From positions 2,232,001 through 2,296,000 of the forward strand of contig JAGYXB010001793.1 of assembly GCA_022495005.1 (NCBI GenBank): DNA of 64,000 nucleotides, written 5' to 3'. The notes beneath the pieces were generated by a model that searched no databases, was not told the origin of the DNA, and saw only the letters and a program-made list of their open reading frames with translations. The position numbers and the translations under genes are program-made. Source of the stretch: Rhyacophila brunnea. Lineage: Eukaryota > Arthropoda > Insecta > Trichoptera > Rhyacophilidae. Positions 23,860 to 38,526 of this stretch are shown piece by piece; the stretch's first letter is position 1, and every line of letters begins with the position of its first letter.

Positions 23860-26800
23860 TTTATTATAGTATTATCGATCCCAATGCGACTATTTAAAAT
23901 GAAGGGCTTGGGATAAAAAGTGTCAATCGTCATTTTAGTTAAAATTGAGTTGAGTCTCTCTAAATTATTTGTCAGAAAAAACTGATTTAACCTCAGAGAA
24001 ATAATACTAAAGAGAAAGGGCTACGTCCGGCTACATAAAGCCATTTTCTGCAGAGATGCACAGTAGAATGTAATTTTTTTTTTTATTAACTTACCAATGT
24101 AACATTATACTATTACCTTGCTTCTCAGTACGGCGACTACATTCTAATACAACAAAGAGAACAATCTATTCTAATAAATTAAGAATTTGCACAAAAAAAA
24201 CTATATATTTCAGCAACACGTACTCGCAGTACCTATTTGCACTATGCGCATCCGTCAAACAGATATTTAAGTACCGGTTACAAATCCGAAAACCTCTCCT
24301 TCATTCATATATCTTCTATCTTACTCTAAGGAATATTGCTGAGATTATACTCATGCTGAATGCTTTCTCACTAGCACTTATGGGTAATTTTTGTTCAGGC
24401 CTTGGATTTAACATTCGGTTGATTAGGATGTTTTTGCACAATATTATATTTTTATCCAATAATTTCTTGATGTAAAATAATATCAACAATAAATTATTGG
24501 TGGTAGGTGAAATTTTAGATACCGCAGTGCACACATGTAACATATTTTCAAAATAATAATTGATGGATATGGTTACTACGAAATTTATCAAAAATGATGT
24601 GTTTTGATACATTTATGAACTAAGTATTAACTAAATTGTTCTTGAAACTAAGAATATGAGGTTTGACACTGTTTTATGCCAACCCCTTCAAATAAAAACG
24701 CTGTATAAGCCATTTTTTGACAGATTTGCTGTTTTCTAACCTAACATTTGAATTGGAATTCAAACTTCTATGTCGGTTATAAACGGGTGTAGGATGATCT
24801 GCCGACTAGACAATTGGACAACTGGATGACATACAACTAGACACAGCACAGATAAATGAAATGCTTGAAAAAGTCTTCAGATACATTGTAATCAATACAA
24901 TCTAAACGTTAGAAAGAGATGGAAGGATGAAAAGAGGAGACAGTAATATTCAGATATTTAACTCTCAATTTGTCATTAGACTGCGGCAACAACGGCATTA
25001 GGCTTCTAATCTAGTGTCGCAATGTGAGTATTGCCACGAGTGTTCTAATGCTCCAAACATCAACCTTCAGTTAATGTTGCCAAATGTGGTCTCCTTTGAA
25101 TTTCTAACTGAATGGATTTAGAAAATAATATGGATTATTGATCAATAGAGATTAAAAAATCAAATAAGTCCAATTATTCACAAACTAAACCTAAGATTAT
25201 ATTTGGTCGTCAAATAAAAGAAAAAAATTACTTATAATATATTATTGTTAAGACTGTATTATAAAACTCCTTCAGTGAAATGCCGTCACATTATTTTAAG
25301 AATATGTAAACGTCCATTTATTAAACTCTCCTCATGCAATCGGAATAAATCAGTATCCAAAGTAATTTGTTTGAATGTAGAAGTAAGTTTGGTTCTGCAT
25401 TTTATTTAATTTTTCTAACCTCATTTAGGGGTCGTCCATACATGACAACGCCCCCTAAGAGGGTAGGGAGTCTGATAATATAACATAATGATTTTTGAAG
25501 AGTGGGATTCAAAAGAGTGATTTTTAATATAATATCAAAAAATATAACTTTGTGTCCAGCTATTCTATGGTCTTGTTATTTATGGTTTTTGACAATCGTT
25601 GCGCTAGTATTGGTTTTGTGAAGCTCCATTTTTGACGAAATTGACTTTTTAATACAGTTCATTTTTTTATATATATATAAACGCATCAAAATCGTTGGAA
25701 AAAATATTAGAAAAACAGAGATACTTTTTAAAAAATGTCCAAGAAACCACGGTACAAAACAATCATTCGGTATTGGTATGTCCAATGCGTGGACCAACCG
25801 GCGCTGAGGGCTATTATGCGGATACCGCCCCCTCTACTACGTGATTGGTCAATGGATCGTTTATCCTTTTCTAATATTTAGCTTTACTGACTACGTCCTC
25901 ATTACACATATGAATATGTTATAATTTTTATATTAATTTTGTGAGAATTAGAAGCGATCGCTGCTAAAGTACAGTGTCTGCTGTTAAATAAATACAAATA
26001 TTCTTCTTAATAACCAGATGGCTGCCAATGACGTCTTAAGACGCAAACTTTTCCGTAAACGGAACGCCGCTCATACAAAAATGACGTCTTTGGACGTCCC
26101 GCTTTAAACGGGAAACGGTGGGTAAATCAATTATTTTAAACATACAAATATGTTGAACACACAACGACATATATTGGGAGTGTCATCACATACTCAGAAT
26201 TGAAACAGAATTCGTTTTTACCCCTTGAAACGTAAATTGATTTGTTTTTTTATTTTTGCAATAAAATTAGCGGCGTGCAAGGTACCGCCATACATACACC
26301 TACCGGCAGTAAAAGGGTTATTAATTAAATGAGTAATATCTCTGGATTACTCTTTTAATATATACTAATATAATGTATCTCTCATTATGTAAAATAAATA
26401 AATATGAAAGATCTTCAAGCATTGAAATATAAGCTAATGAGCTTTGTTTTTCGTCTACCGAACATTTCACATATTATTATCACTGCTTTCGACAAACCAA
26501 TACTAGGGCGATGAGCTTGTAAAAACTCATAATGAAAAACGTATATTTGATGGCATAGGTAACCTATTAAATCGTTACAACCTATCTATTCTAAACTAAC
26601 CTAACCTAATCTAACCTAGAACATAAAAACACAACAATGTCAAAATATAAATTGCTTCACTAGATAAAATATTAACTATCATAATGTATTATAATTATTA
26701 ATTAATTTAAGTTTTCTATATTGTAAAACAAAGGTTCCTATATAGATGAAGTTTTATTGTTTAAGATATTTTATTATTTATATTTATCTGACATTATAAT

Positions 26801-28238
26801 TAAATATCATCAGCACTACAACACCTCTGACTGCCGCAAGCTCCCACCACTGACATCCTCTGGGGTGCTGTCACATTCTGACATAGTTCAACCGGCTCAC
26901 TCTAGGTTTCTCGACCCTTCTTTTCCCTTTAGATCTATTAAAGATTCAATACAGCACCAAAGACCATTCTCAATTTCTTTCTTTCAAATATATCCTCTTC
27001 CTTTTATATGTTTGATAACGTCTACCACTGCAATCCATAGGTCAAGATGGGTCTAAAGTTAGTTTTGTAAAATGTTATTTTAATTTTCTTTTTAATTTAA
27101 GAAAAGTCTTGATCTGAAGTGTCTGTATTCGGTTATCAGATTAATTCTTCTATTAAATTCTGTTAGAAAACAAGGTAGGGCAAGAGGGACTCAAATCACA
27201 CGTCTTTTATTGTTCGTATGAGTGCTCGTGTCATTTGAGTTATCAATTCACCTATGAGTCATGCAAATTAAATATAATTTATGCCATCAGAGCTGCATCA
27301 AACTTTCCACTCGGTATGGTTTGTGTGGTGTTTCAAAACGATTTATTTTCAATTGCATAAATCAAACTATTATTCAGTATTGAATAATTCTCTTAGCTTG
27401 ATTGTCCTGGAGATCCATTTCCTTGGCAGCTCCATCCATTTTCATCAGTAGTCGCCAATAAATTCATTTGATAGGTAATAATAACATAATACAATTTTGA
27501 TTAGATAATAATAAAATAAGATAAAACGTGGACATATTTTAACATTAATTAAATCTGCCAGAGGGTCAACAGAAATAAGTGTGTATTAATTATTTATATA
27601 TTTTAAGAATATGCTAAAACAAAGTGCAAAGAGGCTATAAATAATCTATCTACATAATTATGTTGTTATAATAAATCACAATTTTAGCATATTTTTATTG
27701 TGTTGTTGTGTTATTGTTTTCATGGAAATTCTCCAAAATATTTTATAAGAGCGATTGATTTTATTTATGATTATAATGAATGAGTTTTAATGGGAATAAA
27801 TAAATTAATATAGCCACTATTTTCATGTTTTATAACTCTATATTTACATTGTAATTAAATAATAAGATTATTTATTCAATTTATCATAGTTTTGCATGCT
27901 CGAAAAAACATGCATAGTGAATGTTGCTATTTTATAAAAATAAAAAAAAAAGTATTTAATAGTCTAGCAATAAGTTGACAATTGTTTTTGTCTCAATTGT
28001 GATTGTGACCATATTTTATATTTTAACGACGACTCGACTATACCATTTGTCAATAAATGAAATTTTATAATAATATTATAACGCGTCATAATTACGATAG
28101 TGTGACGTCATCTATTAACTTTCAATAATCGATAATGTATTATTATATTACGTAAGATACTTATTTATGTAAATATCAAAATTACGATGTGCTAGTTATC
28201 ACAAATACGTAGTTGTAGAAAAACTCTGTGATTGAAAA
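23860..28238. other. Intergenic, nothing recognised
   Basis: AT-rich sequence with no gene or clear transposon. A palindromic GACGTCTTAAGACG lies at about 26032-26045. Confidence 0.5.
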
Positions 28239-28891
28239 ATGTATTTATGTAAATTATTATCAACATTTGGGATGGTTGGGGAAAAGATTAAATTAATATT
28301 ATTTCAATCTGTCTATTATTTTGTCACATGCATATTAAATCAAATCAATGGTTTTTTTATTTATTCGATTATTGAAATTGTCAATCACCGTCCTGGAACC
28401 AGACTGTCGTATTTTAATAAACAGCTGTTTTGTTTTACAGTTTTATCACTATTCAATCATCTATCCAACGGTGAAACTGTCATATCTAAATTTAATTTTA
28501 TACTGGTGTTATTGTCAAAAGTAAAGTTTTCCAATGAAGTCAAAATACACATACACTGGAGTGTTGCCATCTTTTTCTATGCTGATTATAGGACAAAGGC
28601 GTAAAAATTATAGTATTTCAGTATAAAATATAGTAGGTACAGGAACATTTTTCGTTTTGAATCCTTTAAAACTATAGTATTTTGGCATATTTGGCGTAAA
28701 ATTATAGTATTTTACATTTTTCGCAGATTCAAAATTATAGTATTGTACTATAATTATAGTACGGTTGGCAACACTGACTGGAGTAGACTGTAGTAGATTA
28801 TTTACCACAGTTTTGCCATGGATTGAATGTCAGGCGTCAATTCTATCAATGTAGTTTCTAGGCTTTTTTTATTTTACCAAATTTCCTCTCA

Positions 28892-29600
28892 TCAGGGGCG
28901 CGACAACCCAGTGTGGATCCTGGCCTCCTCCAACAGCTCTCTCCACCTGTCCCTATCCAGTGTGGCCGCTTTCCAATTCGGTACCCCCAGAATACGGCAG
29001 TCACTGGCAGCTCCATCCAACCAGCAAATCTTTGGCCTGCCTCTTCCTCTACGCCCTATTGGATTGCTGGACATCACTCTCTTTGCCGGTTCATTGTCAT
29101 TCATACGGTGCACATGACCTAGCCATCTCAGTCTCCTAATCTTAATTGATTGAACTGAGCTGCAATCTTCGTACACCCCGTAGAGCTCAGCATTATATCT
29201 TCTCCTCCAATTGGTGCCTTCCCTGATCGGTCCATATATACGGCGGAGAATTTTTCTTTCAAAGATGTTCAGGGCTCATTCATTTCGCAGAGTTAATGTC
29301 CAGGTTTCCGATGCGTAGGTGAGCACTGGCTTTACAACTGTATTGTAAAGAGTGCTTTTAGTTCGGCGAGATAGTATGCGGGACTTAAAATGTCTTAACA
29401 GGCCAAAGTAGCATTTATTCGCAGACATGATTCTCTTGTTGATTTCTTCTGTAATATCATTATGTCAAGTTACGAGAGAACCAAGGTATATGAAACTGTT
29501 GACCGTATCAAACTTGTACTCACCAATATCTAAGTTTGGTGCGCCTTCTCGTGGTGTCACATAGACAGGCATGTATTTAGTTTTTGCCTCGTTTATTTGT
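28892..29600 (-). pseudogene. 3' part of a non-LTR retrotransposon ORF2 (RTE-like)
   Basis: The minus strand reads, with in-frame stops near 29463 and 29268, the typical LINE tail: FIYLGSLVT, then ...RIMSANKCYFGLLRH, ETWTL, FERKILRRIYGP, and RRLRWLGHVHRMNDNEPAKR with GRRGRGRPKICWLD near the end. The reverse transcriptase core upstream is missing and the ORF ends at 28892. This is a 5'-truncated dead copy. Confidence 0.85.
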
Positions 29601-29664
29601 AATCAAATTTCCTCTACCTTCACCAAATACTTTATTCATTGTTTTGTCTTGGTTTTTTTTTCCG

Positions 29665-29890
29665 ACCATATCCTATCCTAATAGGATCATAATATGGGCC
29701 TCTATGTTGTGGTGGTTTGTATTAACAGATTATGTTTTTACGAGAAATGGATGTTTGCCAACTACTTGCTCAACCTATTAGGTCCATACTCTGACTCATA
29801 CACAAATTGAAAAATAATATGTGTGCTTGCTAGACCCAGGATTCGAACCTGGGACCCACGACGCTATAGGCCGCATGGCCATCGTGGGTG
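29665..29890 (-). mobile_element. tRNA-derived SINE, copy 3
   Basis: B-box complement GGATTCGAACCTGGGACCC, body TATTAGGTCCATACTCTGAC, tail with CCTAATAGGATCATA. It is collinear with 19643-19873. Confidence 0.75.
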
Positions 29891-32229
29891 TCTTGGTTTA
29901 ATGAGGTTAATATCTTTGGACTCAATTTACCTACTTATCTCAAATCTGTCATTTTTCACATAAGTTCTACTACAGTCTGATTCCAGAATGGCGAATATGC
30001 GATATTTTTAAACATAATATCTAATTGTTATTTTGACTTTTAAGTTTTATCGGTTTTATATTTAAAAGTATAATAATATATTTCTTTAAAATTTCTGATA
30101 TTATTTCAATAATAAGATAAATTGAGTTTTACGGTTCTCGCCTATTGTCTTTATTTTTCAGTATTAAATTTATTTATTTAATTACTACTGTCAGGAGGTT
30201 ATTTTAATATAACAAATTTCTATTACAAGTTGCTCCATTTTAGGAGTGTTTTATATAAAAAAAAAATATAAGTAGTCTTTTTATAATCTTTAATAAAACG
30301 CTTTTTTAAATAAATTGTCGTTAGTGGTAATAAAAAAATAAATAAAATATAAAATTAAGCATTTGCATTATTTTGTAATAGTTTAAAATAAGTCGAAAAC
30401 ATAATATCCTATGACATAACGTCACCAAGTCTTTGATGATCATTGTCTATGGGCAATTTTATTTTGATTTGAATTATTAGTTTTGACCAGTTCAAAACCA
30501 AATTTGAATTTAGAATTTACAACAAAATTACAATCTATACGAATTTATACTCTCATAATATTGTCCTACTGATTTTTCAAATCTATTATTTTTTTATCAA
30601 AACGACTGGTTTTACAAAAGTCTCATACCTATAATTTTACGCTGTCAAAATGAAAGTATTGTAAATTAAAATATTTTCATATTAAATAACAGTAAGTTTA
30701 GAGTGATAAAAATATTTTTCTTGTGATAGATAATATTGTTTTGATACCAAATTTCATAGAAAGAAAATTATTATCTTTGCACTTTTCTACAAACTACTAC
30801 TATAAAGTCGCCAATGTAAATTGTATGTTGGTAAACCAAAGTCGCATTTTTAAATACTATAATAATACTACCATCAAATCAAATTTTAGCTGATAATCTT
30901 AATAGGGGAGCATTTTCACATTATGTATTAATAACTAAAACTCCCAAACTAATTATGTTTAGCTAGCGTATACCTATTAATTTTTCTTCTTTTACAACCT
31001 ATTGCATAAGAAATATTTGAAATAAAATTATAAAATCCGTCATTAAACACGAAAATTATTTAAAATAAAAGCATAATATAATTATTAATAGTACATACCT
31101 ACTTATTCCACATAATTTAATAATGTACACTGCCGGTTTTGTTTGCTTCAATAGAACATTCACAACTACTGATATGAGATGCATAATTTTACAGGTATTT
31201 ATCTTCTTTTTGGCCGTACACTCATGGCTGAGGATCGTGACCATATATGAATTTCGTCATCCTTTGAGCGACTAACCAACTTTTCGACACACCAACTTTT
31301 GACAGCATCCCCACGATATTGTGTTGAGAATGTAGTAATCATACCACTCAGCATTAAATGAATGATACACTTTAAGATGTAGGTTTTGTTATTAAAACAA
31401 AACATTATGGCAATAATGTCAGCATTTCCTAAAGCATAACTAGACCAGTAGTATTTGTTTTGATTGAGAATTATGACAATTTCTATGGTAATATTATATT
31501 TACTGCATTAATATAAATAAGAATAACAATCTATGAATCTACACTCTACCCATTGAGCCCGTCACGAGACGTACCGTTATTGTCACGAGTTCTTCACTCG
31601 ACATAGTACATCCGTTATTCCACTTGAATCAAGTCTCATTCTTATATTAATTAATCTCTTGATCATATCGATCTCATCAGTACATCATTACCTCGCTATA
31701 TTTATATCCACGTTCACATCCTTTATTTAAGTATTATTTCATTATTGTACCAACATGAAACGACGATCTACATTCCCAAAGTCCTATTGAAATGGATGAA
31801 ACCAGTCCTGGTCATTATTATATTATGAGTATGTAATCAGTACTAACATATTACTATGTTTTATTTTAATCAATACAATGTCACCAGCAAGAATTAATAG
31901 TTAAAACCATAGAGGTATTAAATAAACAAAGGGGCAAGGAATCAGATTTCTCATACAACTGAATGAAGCAGGCCAACAATAGCCGATAACTTGTGACAAA
32001 TAGCGACGCGATAAAAAAAATGCAGTGCATCATGGAGAATTTACTTTGGTCATTATACCCATATAACGTTAACGTGGAAATTTTGCCGCAAATTGATTAC
32101 CAGCCTGCCTCACCATACTTTTTCACCATACTTGCCTGCTTCACCATACTTTCATATAACCTGCCGCCCCTAGGTTAAAACCATTACAATAGTTAACAAA
32201 GTCTTTTATTTCAATAACCAGCTTTGTCA
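29891..32229. other. Intergenic, nothing recognised
   Basis: Very AT-rich. The only ORFs are short and lack motifs. Confidence 0.5.
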
Positions 32230-32726
32230 AAGGTGCTTTTAAACGTCAGTTCTGTTGTCCGTTCAATCGAGGTTTCCGTTTTGGTCTATTCAGTTTAGAA
32301 ACGGCAGTGTATTTAGACGATCAGTTGTCCGTTCAGTCGAGGTTTCAGTTTCCAGTTCTGTTCGTAATCGGCGGTGTATATTTACATATTTTTTATCCAC
32401 TAAAAATGAATATAATTATTATAATTACTTTCTAAACATATTATGGGTTGGTGTAATGTAATAATACCTATATGTAAAGATATTATAATATTTCAATCCA
32501 AATTAGAAAAGTAGTATTAAAAATATGGCAACATACTAATTTACATGTCAATTTAACTGGCAACTCTAAAAACGGATACGATAACTGATGGAAAATCCAT
32601 CCTGTCTCGTCTCCGTTTTGGTTTCAGTCAGCCGCTTCAGTTTTGCATTTACACGTCAGTTTAACGGACAGCTCGACGGAGACGTAGTCTGATTAGATAG
32701 CAAAACTGACCGTTTAAAAGCACCTT
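32230..32726. mobile_element. MITE of about 500 bp
   Basis: Inverted ends AAGGTGCTTTTAAACGTCAG and GACCGTTTAAAAGCACCTT. The interior has a duplicated motif (GTCCGTTCAATCGAGGTTTC, GTCCGTTCAGTCGAGGTTTC). Confidence 0.75.
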
Positions 32727-33247
32727 AAACGTTACAAAAAATATAATAACTAGTAATTGTTTTTTATGTTATGTATCTTTGTTGCAGTGTCTATACTTAT
32801 AATGATTAAGTCTAAAAATTAATGTCATAAATTACCTAGTCTATTAAATATTTCAAATGTCTAGATTATAGAATTATGGAATCTTCTTATATAGCGCATA
32901 TTTTACATGGCTTATAATAAGCTCTGCCAATGACGTCTCGTTTAAATTATTATATTAGATAATATTATTAGAATAATTTATTGTATTGAAGTATTATTTA
33001 TTTTACTGCCATTTTCATTAGACATCAATTTTGTATTATCGTAAGATATTAAATAATAATTTTTAATAAAATAATAGTGTAAATACTTTTAATGCATATT
33101 TTATTAAGAAGTCCACATCCACTTTCCTTGATTATTAAAATTGAAGACCTGAAATAAGGCGTAATGTAGTTGGGACCCAGCACAAGGATTTTTTTTCCAG
33201 AATGGATCGGGCTCCAACATTTATCCAAACAGTTTGCGAGCCTAATA

Positions 33248-34085
33248 CCCCGTTTACACGTGCATGGATTTATTGTTGACAGTAAGTATTATCGCGGCCG
33301 TAACAAGAAAATGTATGGGTAAACATATACGAGGGTTGTCCAAGAATAAAGACCTTTATTCATTTTTGGCTATGCGGATGTTATTTCTCAAAAGCTGGCA
33401 GCACTGGCGTGTAGCGTGGACTTCCCTCTCCAGAACGAGTGGTGAGCAGGCTCGGTAGCCGCTTTAGTATGACCTTTGCGTCCATTTTAGATGGACGTTC
33501 CGCTGTCGAATCCCGCCGCCTGCGAGGTGCGTTCAATCATTCTGTTTCTCAACCAGGAGTGAGTCCACCCTGTTCCACTACGGAATCAAAGACCTAGTGC
33601 CACGGCTCACCAAGTGTATTGATCGTAACGGGGACTACGTCGAAAAATAGTGGGATATGTACCTAAAATTTTGTATGCTTTTTTTATAAAAATAAAATTT
33701 TCCTGATTTTTTAAATAATAAAGGTCTTTAATTCTTGGACAACCCTCGTATTATCCTGCAGTTGCAAGCTTGCATGCATGAATCAAAAAGGCTTGGAAGC
33801 TTGTGAATTTTCATGCGACAGTAGGGATTTTTTCGATGTGCGCCTGCGCAGTAGAACGATAGTGGCGAACCTGCCGGCAAAAAAACGAACTACGAACGAA
33901 TTTTCTGGTTGACCGATTTTCACTACCTGTCAAATAGTACCATAAAATGACAACATCGCATCTCATTCACTTTTAAAGAATGAATTGGAGAAACGGCCAG
34001 CACTTTTACATGTAAACAGTTATTGTCACGATAGTTTAAAATACACTCTATTACTGCCAGTAAATCCATGCATGTGTACAGGCGC
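33248..34085. mobile_element. TIR element (family shared with 59278-59694), interrupted by a mariner
   Basis: The left end is CCCCGTTTACACGTGCATGG; the right end, as complement, is GCGCCTGTACACATGCATGG, and both continue into ATTTA(T/C)TG. Interior blocks such as GTATTATCGCGGCC and CTGCGCAGTA(G/C)AACGATAG match 59278-59694. Confidence 0.75.
33330..33748 (+). mobile_element. Internally deleted mariner inside a MITE
   Basis: The inverted ends are CGAGGGTTGTCCAAGAAT at 33330 and the complement ending ACAACCCTCG at 33748, with TA duplications at 33328-33329 and 33749-33750. Only shreds of transposase remain, such as the terminal GDYVEK and stop near 33632-33650. It splits the MITE at 33248-34085. 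Confidence 0.85.
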
Positions 34086-34485
34086 TATAATATTAGTTCT
34101 AACGCTCATGAGAATACTCAAATAAGACGAGACTGAAATTTAAAATTCCAGCCAGTATCGAGTTAATGTATTTCAACAGCACCAAGACTGGAATCTCTCA
34201 CTTTCAAAACGTTCGCTATTAAGCTGACGCGACATGCTGGTTTCTTAATTTCCAGTCTCCTTTAAAATAGTGGTGCCAATATCTGTAGATTCGATGAAAA
34301 ATCATATTTTTTTAACAAAATTGGTAGCACTGAACTGAACTGAACAAGCAATAACAAGTCAAGACGTCAAAAATAAAGATAGGCGAACGGATTTAAAATT
34401 TGTGGCAGACGTTGAGAAATTAACTAGCTGCTCGCTGCCACGTACAACCACCGAACTTTATGCGTTTGTCTATCCAGCAGCCTTT

Positions 34486-34760
34486 TACTTTGACATTTGT
34501 GAATTTCTACCTTTTCTTTGTGCGATGTATTATTTACGGTGAAAACATTTTTATGAATGTGTCTAGTTGTCAAAATTCAGTGTTTTACAATGAGTGACGA
34601 ATGATTCTTATTTTGTGAAACAAACTTTTTTATGTGATTTCATTATTTTATTTATTTGTGAAATCATTTAATATATGTGAAAAATTCTTTCCAAATGTTA
34701 AAGTTTTCATTTTTTTGTGAATTTTGATTATTGCAATGTGCGATTAATTCCCAGTTTTTA
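34486..34760. repeat. Dispersed repeat, copy 1 (inverted relative to 41636-41885)
   Basis: It shares ACATTTGTGAATTTCTACCT, GTGAAATCATTTAATATATG and GCGATTAATTCCCA with the complement of 41636-41885. Non-coding, family unknown. Confidence 0.75.
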
Positions 34761-35406
34761 AATTCACATTTATTCATAAGATTGTGCTGGAATCACTGGC
34801 GCTTTTCGCAGTGGACTGTATAATTTGAAGGATGCTGTGGAGTCCGGATCTAGGGGTAGGGGCGATTTAACAGAATGCCAGACACTGACCTTTATGATGA
34901 TTTATGATGGCTCCTAGGTCTGGTTGCACTGTCACTCGCGTGGTATTGTTTGTTTTGTGTCACCCGGTGCGTGGCACTTACTACACAGTTTTATGGATGA
35001 TATGTGAGGGTGGATGAATGATGAGGATGCAACATTCACTCAAGCCGTAACACTTAGTTCAACGAAGGTCTAACATAACGTTTTGAACGCAGCGTGGCAA
35101 CACGCACTCGATCGTATCCTTGAGATGACTGAATGTTCTTCGCAATTACGATCGATTAGTGACCCGTAACTGCCGGTCACTTGGTCTTGTGGCAATAATA
35201 CTGGATTCCGGGTATGTGGGAAATAAGGATGGAATGCGAATATAAATGGCCCAACCTATCATGATAAATATTTAAACTTAATTTTTTTCTTTCCACAATA
35301 AAACAATCTTCATATGCGGTGAACAGTGGCAGCCGGTGGTCTTCAGAATAGCATTTTCTGGTAGTGCGCAATGGTTTACCTTCTATAAAAAGAAGATCTT
35401 CTTCTT

Positions 35407-35690
35407 TCACCCTGTCACGACCCAGCATTGAAGCATAGGGCAAGCACAAATCGCACCACTTCCCTCGGTCCATCGCCAACTCTTGCTCCTCCCGCCATGG
35501 CAGACCTGCAGCACGTAGGTCGCTTTTGTGGCACCGCTGCAGGGTGTGGGCCGGCCATGGCGACGGAACCCTTGAGGCTCTGCCATAAGGTTACGAAGTG
35601 TCACATTCTTTGGCGGCATCAGGAACACGTGTCCTAACCACGTAAAGGTCATAAAGCGTCTCTTCATGATTACCTCAATCACCGAAGACT
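35407..35690 (-). pseudogene. LINE ORF2 C-terminal remnant
   Basis: WLGHVFLMPPKN followed by RRHGRPTPC resembles the WLGHV...GRP signature at the end of RTE/Jockey-type ORF2. It is strongly decayed, with no RT domain nearby. Confidence 0.5.
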
Positions 35691-35699
35691 GCCGTGTTC

Positions 35700-38176
35700 A
35701 TAAGCTAAGATATCTTAGTGTAAAATGGCTGAAACGTCGAACTTCTCAGAAGGTAAATTAAATATGTCTTTGTTTATTCATTCTATTTCTTAAAAAAATT
35801 TTCAACAGTTAGAATAATTTAATATCAATAAAGAAATATAAATGTCACGGTTTATAGCTTTACGCTCCGAACAATGCGTCATCCAAATATGAACCGTCAT
35901 AAAAACGGATGACGTCTTGGTAATTAACTTTGTTAAAAGTGCATAGCAGTATGTTTATTTTTTAAATCTCACATTATTATTAATTTACGTGAAATTATAA
36001 AATGAACTAACATTACGTGAGTAATATTTATATTGTAAATCAACGTTCATTCGAACTCAGTTTTTTTCTGATGTATTTATATGTCATTAAAAGTATGTTT
36101 CTCTTATATTATCGTTCTTATTTATTATTCAGCTATGACCTACTAATGTAGTGCTGTTGTGTTTAACTGTAAAATTATTGTTAAAAATTAACTCGCCAAC
36201 ATTGTTATAAAACAGAAACTGGCATTTTTGTTTCTAGAGTCCTAAATTTCGTGCGCCGATCTAAAGTGTGTAAAAAATGCTACACAAAAACGCCACTACA
36301 GGAACATTGGACCACCATTTAAGTAGTATACAATGACCTCATTGTAATCCTGTGCAAACTGAAAATCTATGTAGATCGCAATCGCTTTGCGCTCATGAAC
36401 GGAGTATTGTTCATAATACTGCTACATGTTCTACTTCGCGAAGTGAGTGATACACATATGAATAACAATGAAAAGTTGAGCGATGTCTTCAAAAATGCAG
36501 GCAGTGCGTAGCACTTGCATATTAGAGGCAATGGCGGCTGGCCCCTTTGGTCAAATGGTCAATGACCTCCCAAAAATAAATATCTTACAATCTATATACA
36601 GTGTTGTTTTTATTAAATAAAAACAACAATACAATGCAGTTCCACCATGAATTGACAGTTAACAAAATAAAAGAAATCTATATACATTATACAATGTCAA
36701 TTATCTCCTATATATTATTATCCTACGCCTTTTTCCTTTTTGGCGAGCGATTATAACGTGACGCACGCTAATTTATATGTACATGTATCTTACCACCATA
36801 CACACACACGTATCTCAACTCTCACAGTCGTTCGCTGCTTGATCAATTTTGAGAATGCCAAGATTCATATTTCTTAATAATATTTCTTTCTCTCTCATTT
36901 GTCATATGTGAGACGGAAAGAAAGCACAAAACACGCCTTTTTTTTCATATTGTTTTATAGCTTGCATACACTAAATTTTGGTCATTGCTGAAAACGAGAT
37001 AGCTATACTCTTTTCAATATATAAAATGAAACAGAATGATATAAAATGTCATACTTGTTTCAAAAGTTTTGTTCTGTGGTTTCAAGGTCTTATTTGAGCG
37101 GCAAACCTTTTTATTCTTATTTGTTATCGCTTATTATTTCAAACTGACCATTGTTGTCTGAAAGTTTCATATGTTATTAATTGTAGTTCAGTTTAAATCC
37201 AACCTTTGAGTAAAACCCATCGACTGCATTCTCTGTATTAAACCATTGTATATAAGTTACCGATTAAAATGTAATTTGCTATATTAATCATAAAAGTTAC
37301 CTTCTAATAAGATCAGTGGAAATATAAAAAGTGTTTATATATAAATGATCCCGCCATTCCATAACACTAGGTATTATAACAGAGTTTTTATTAAATCTGT
37401 TGATTGTTTTAATCTTATGTACTTAAATAGTATTAGGTACAGTTATTAGGTATATAAATACACACAAAGTTTGGTTTTTGACCTAATTTACAAAAAATTA
37501 TAACGTGTTGGGTGCAATTTCGGTTAACGATGGGTTGACAACGTGAAAAATAGACATTTTTTTAAGGGTAAGTAACCTACCTATAACAATTTCTAGCACT
37601 TCTTCTATAATGTATAAAAAGCCAATTTGCAATACGTCTTTTAAGTATACAACGATAGGGCAAATTAAAATAATATATTCAAAATTGACCTACCCCGTTC
37701 TCGGGCTTAAAGCCGCCAGTGAAAAGAGGAGCCGTCGCTGACGGTGAATACCCTTTATAATACAAACTTTATAAATGGAAGTAATCATGCACCTATATTT
37801 AATTTGTTGCTTTATGTATTAACTCATTTAGTGCTGACAACGCGACTGTTGCATATGCATTAGTTGGCCATGTGGTAATTAAATATTAATTAACAGGTCA
37901 GCGGTGATTGTGTTAATAAACCAATATTATTCTTCCTATTTTGGAATAATAATTGCATTTCGTTAACAATCCATACTCTTCATTAACATAAAATAAAAAA
38001 AACTATTGTATGAGAGTATGTATATTTTTATTTAATGATATAAGATCAAAAGTCAATACAAGAACCAAAAAAAAACAAGCGTACTTCAATCAACATAGTA
38101 TGTTTAAAAAAGAAACACAAAATACTATACCACAAGTTGCAGTTTCACACAAAATTACGGGTAAAAATAGACCTAC
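35700..38176. other. Intergenic, nothing recognised
   Basis: AT-rich, with a slightly GC-richer stretch at 36270-36560. No coding evidence. Confidence 0.5.
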
Positions 38177-38400
38177 ATATTTTAGGCAAGAATGATAAAA
38201 AGTCACAGTTATAAATAGCATGGGTAATATATTTAAGAATATAATATGTAATATTATTTCTTATATTTTGACTATAGTCAGAAAATCCAAATAATCATTA
38301 TAATCAGTGCAGTATGCAGCTTCTCAAATGTATTAATTACCCACGCTATCTATAAATAGCTGTGTGCCAAAGACACTTTCCATCATTCTTGTCTAAAATT
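38177..38400. repeat. Inverted repeat downstream of the 38.5-kb exon
   Basis: Arms of about 55 bases: ATTTTAGGCAAGAATGAT...ATAGCATGGGTAAT at 38177-38226, against a complement ATTTTAGACAAGAATGAT...ATAGCGTGGGTAAT at 38344-38400. Confidence 0.65.
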
Positions 38401-38526
38401 TATTGGTTAAAAAATAGTAACCAGACACATAATCACATTAAAATTATTATTGAAATTGGTGATAAAAAATAGATAATGAAAAAAACAATCTTACAACTAG
38501 CAACAGTCAGTCACATGAACAAAACA

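Noticed and set aside
28239..28604. 121-codon + strand ORF
   Set aside because: Phe/Ile/Leu-rich AT-driven composition, no motif, next to short AAAATTATAGTATTTT repeats; probably random.
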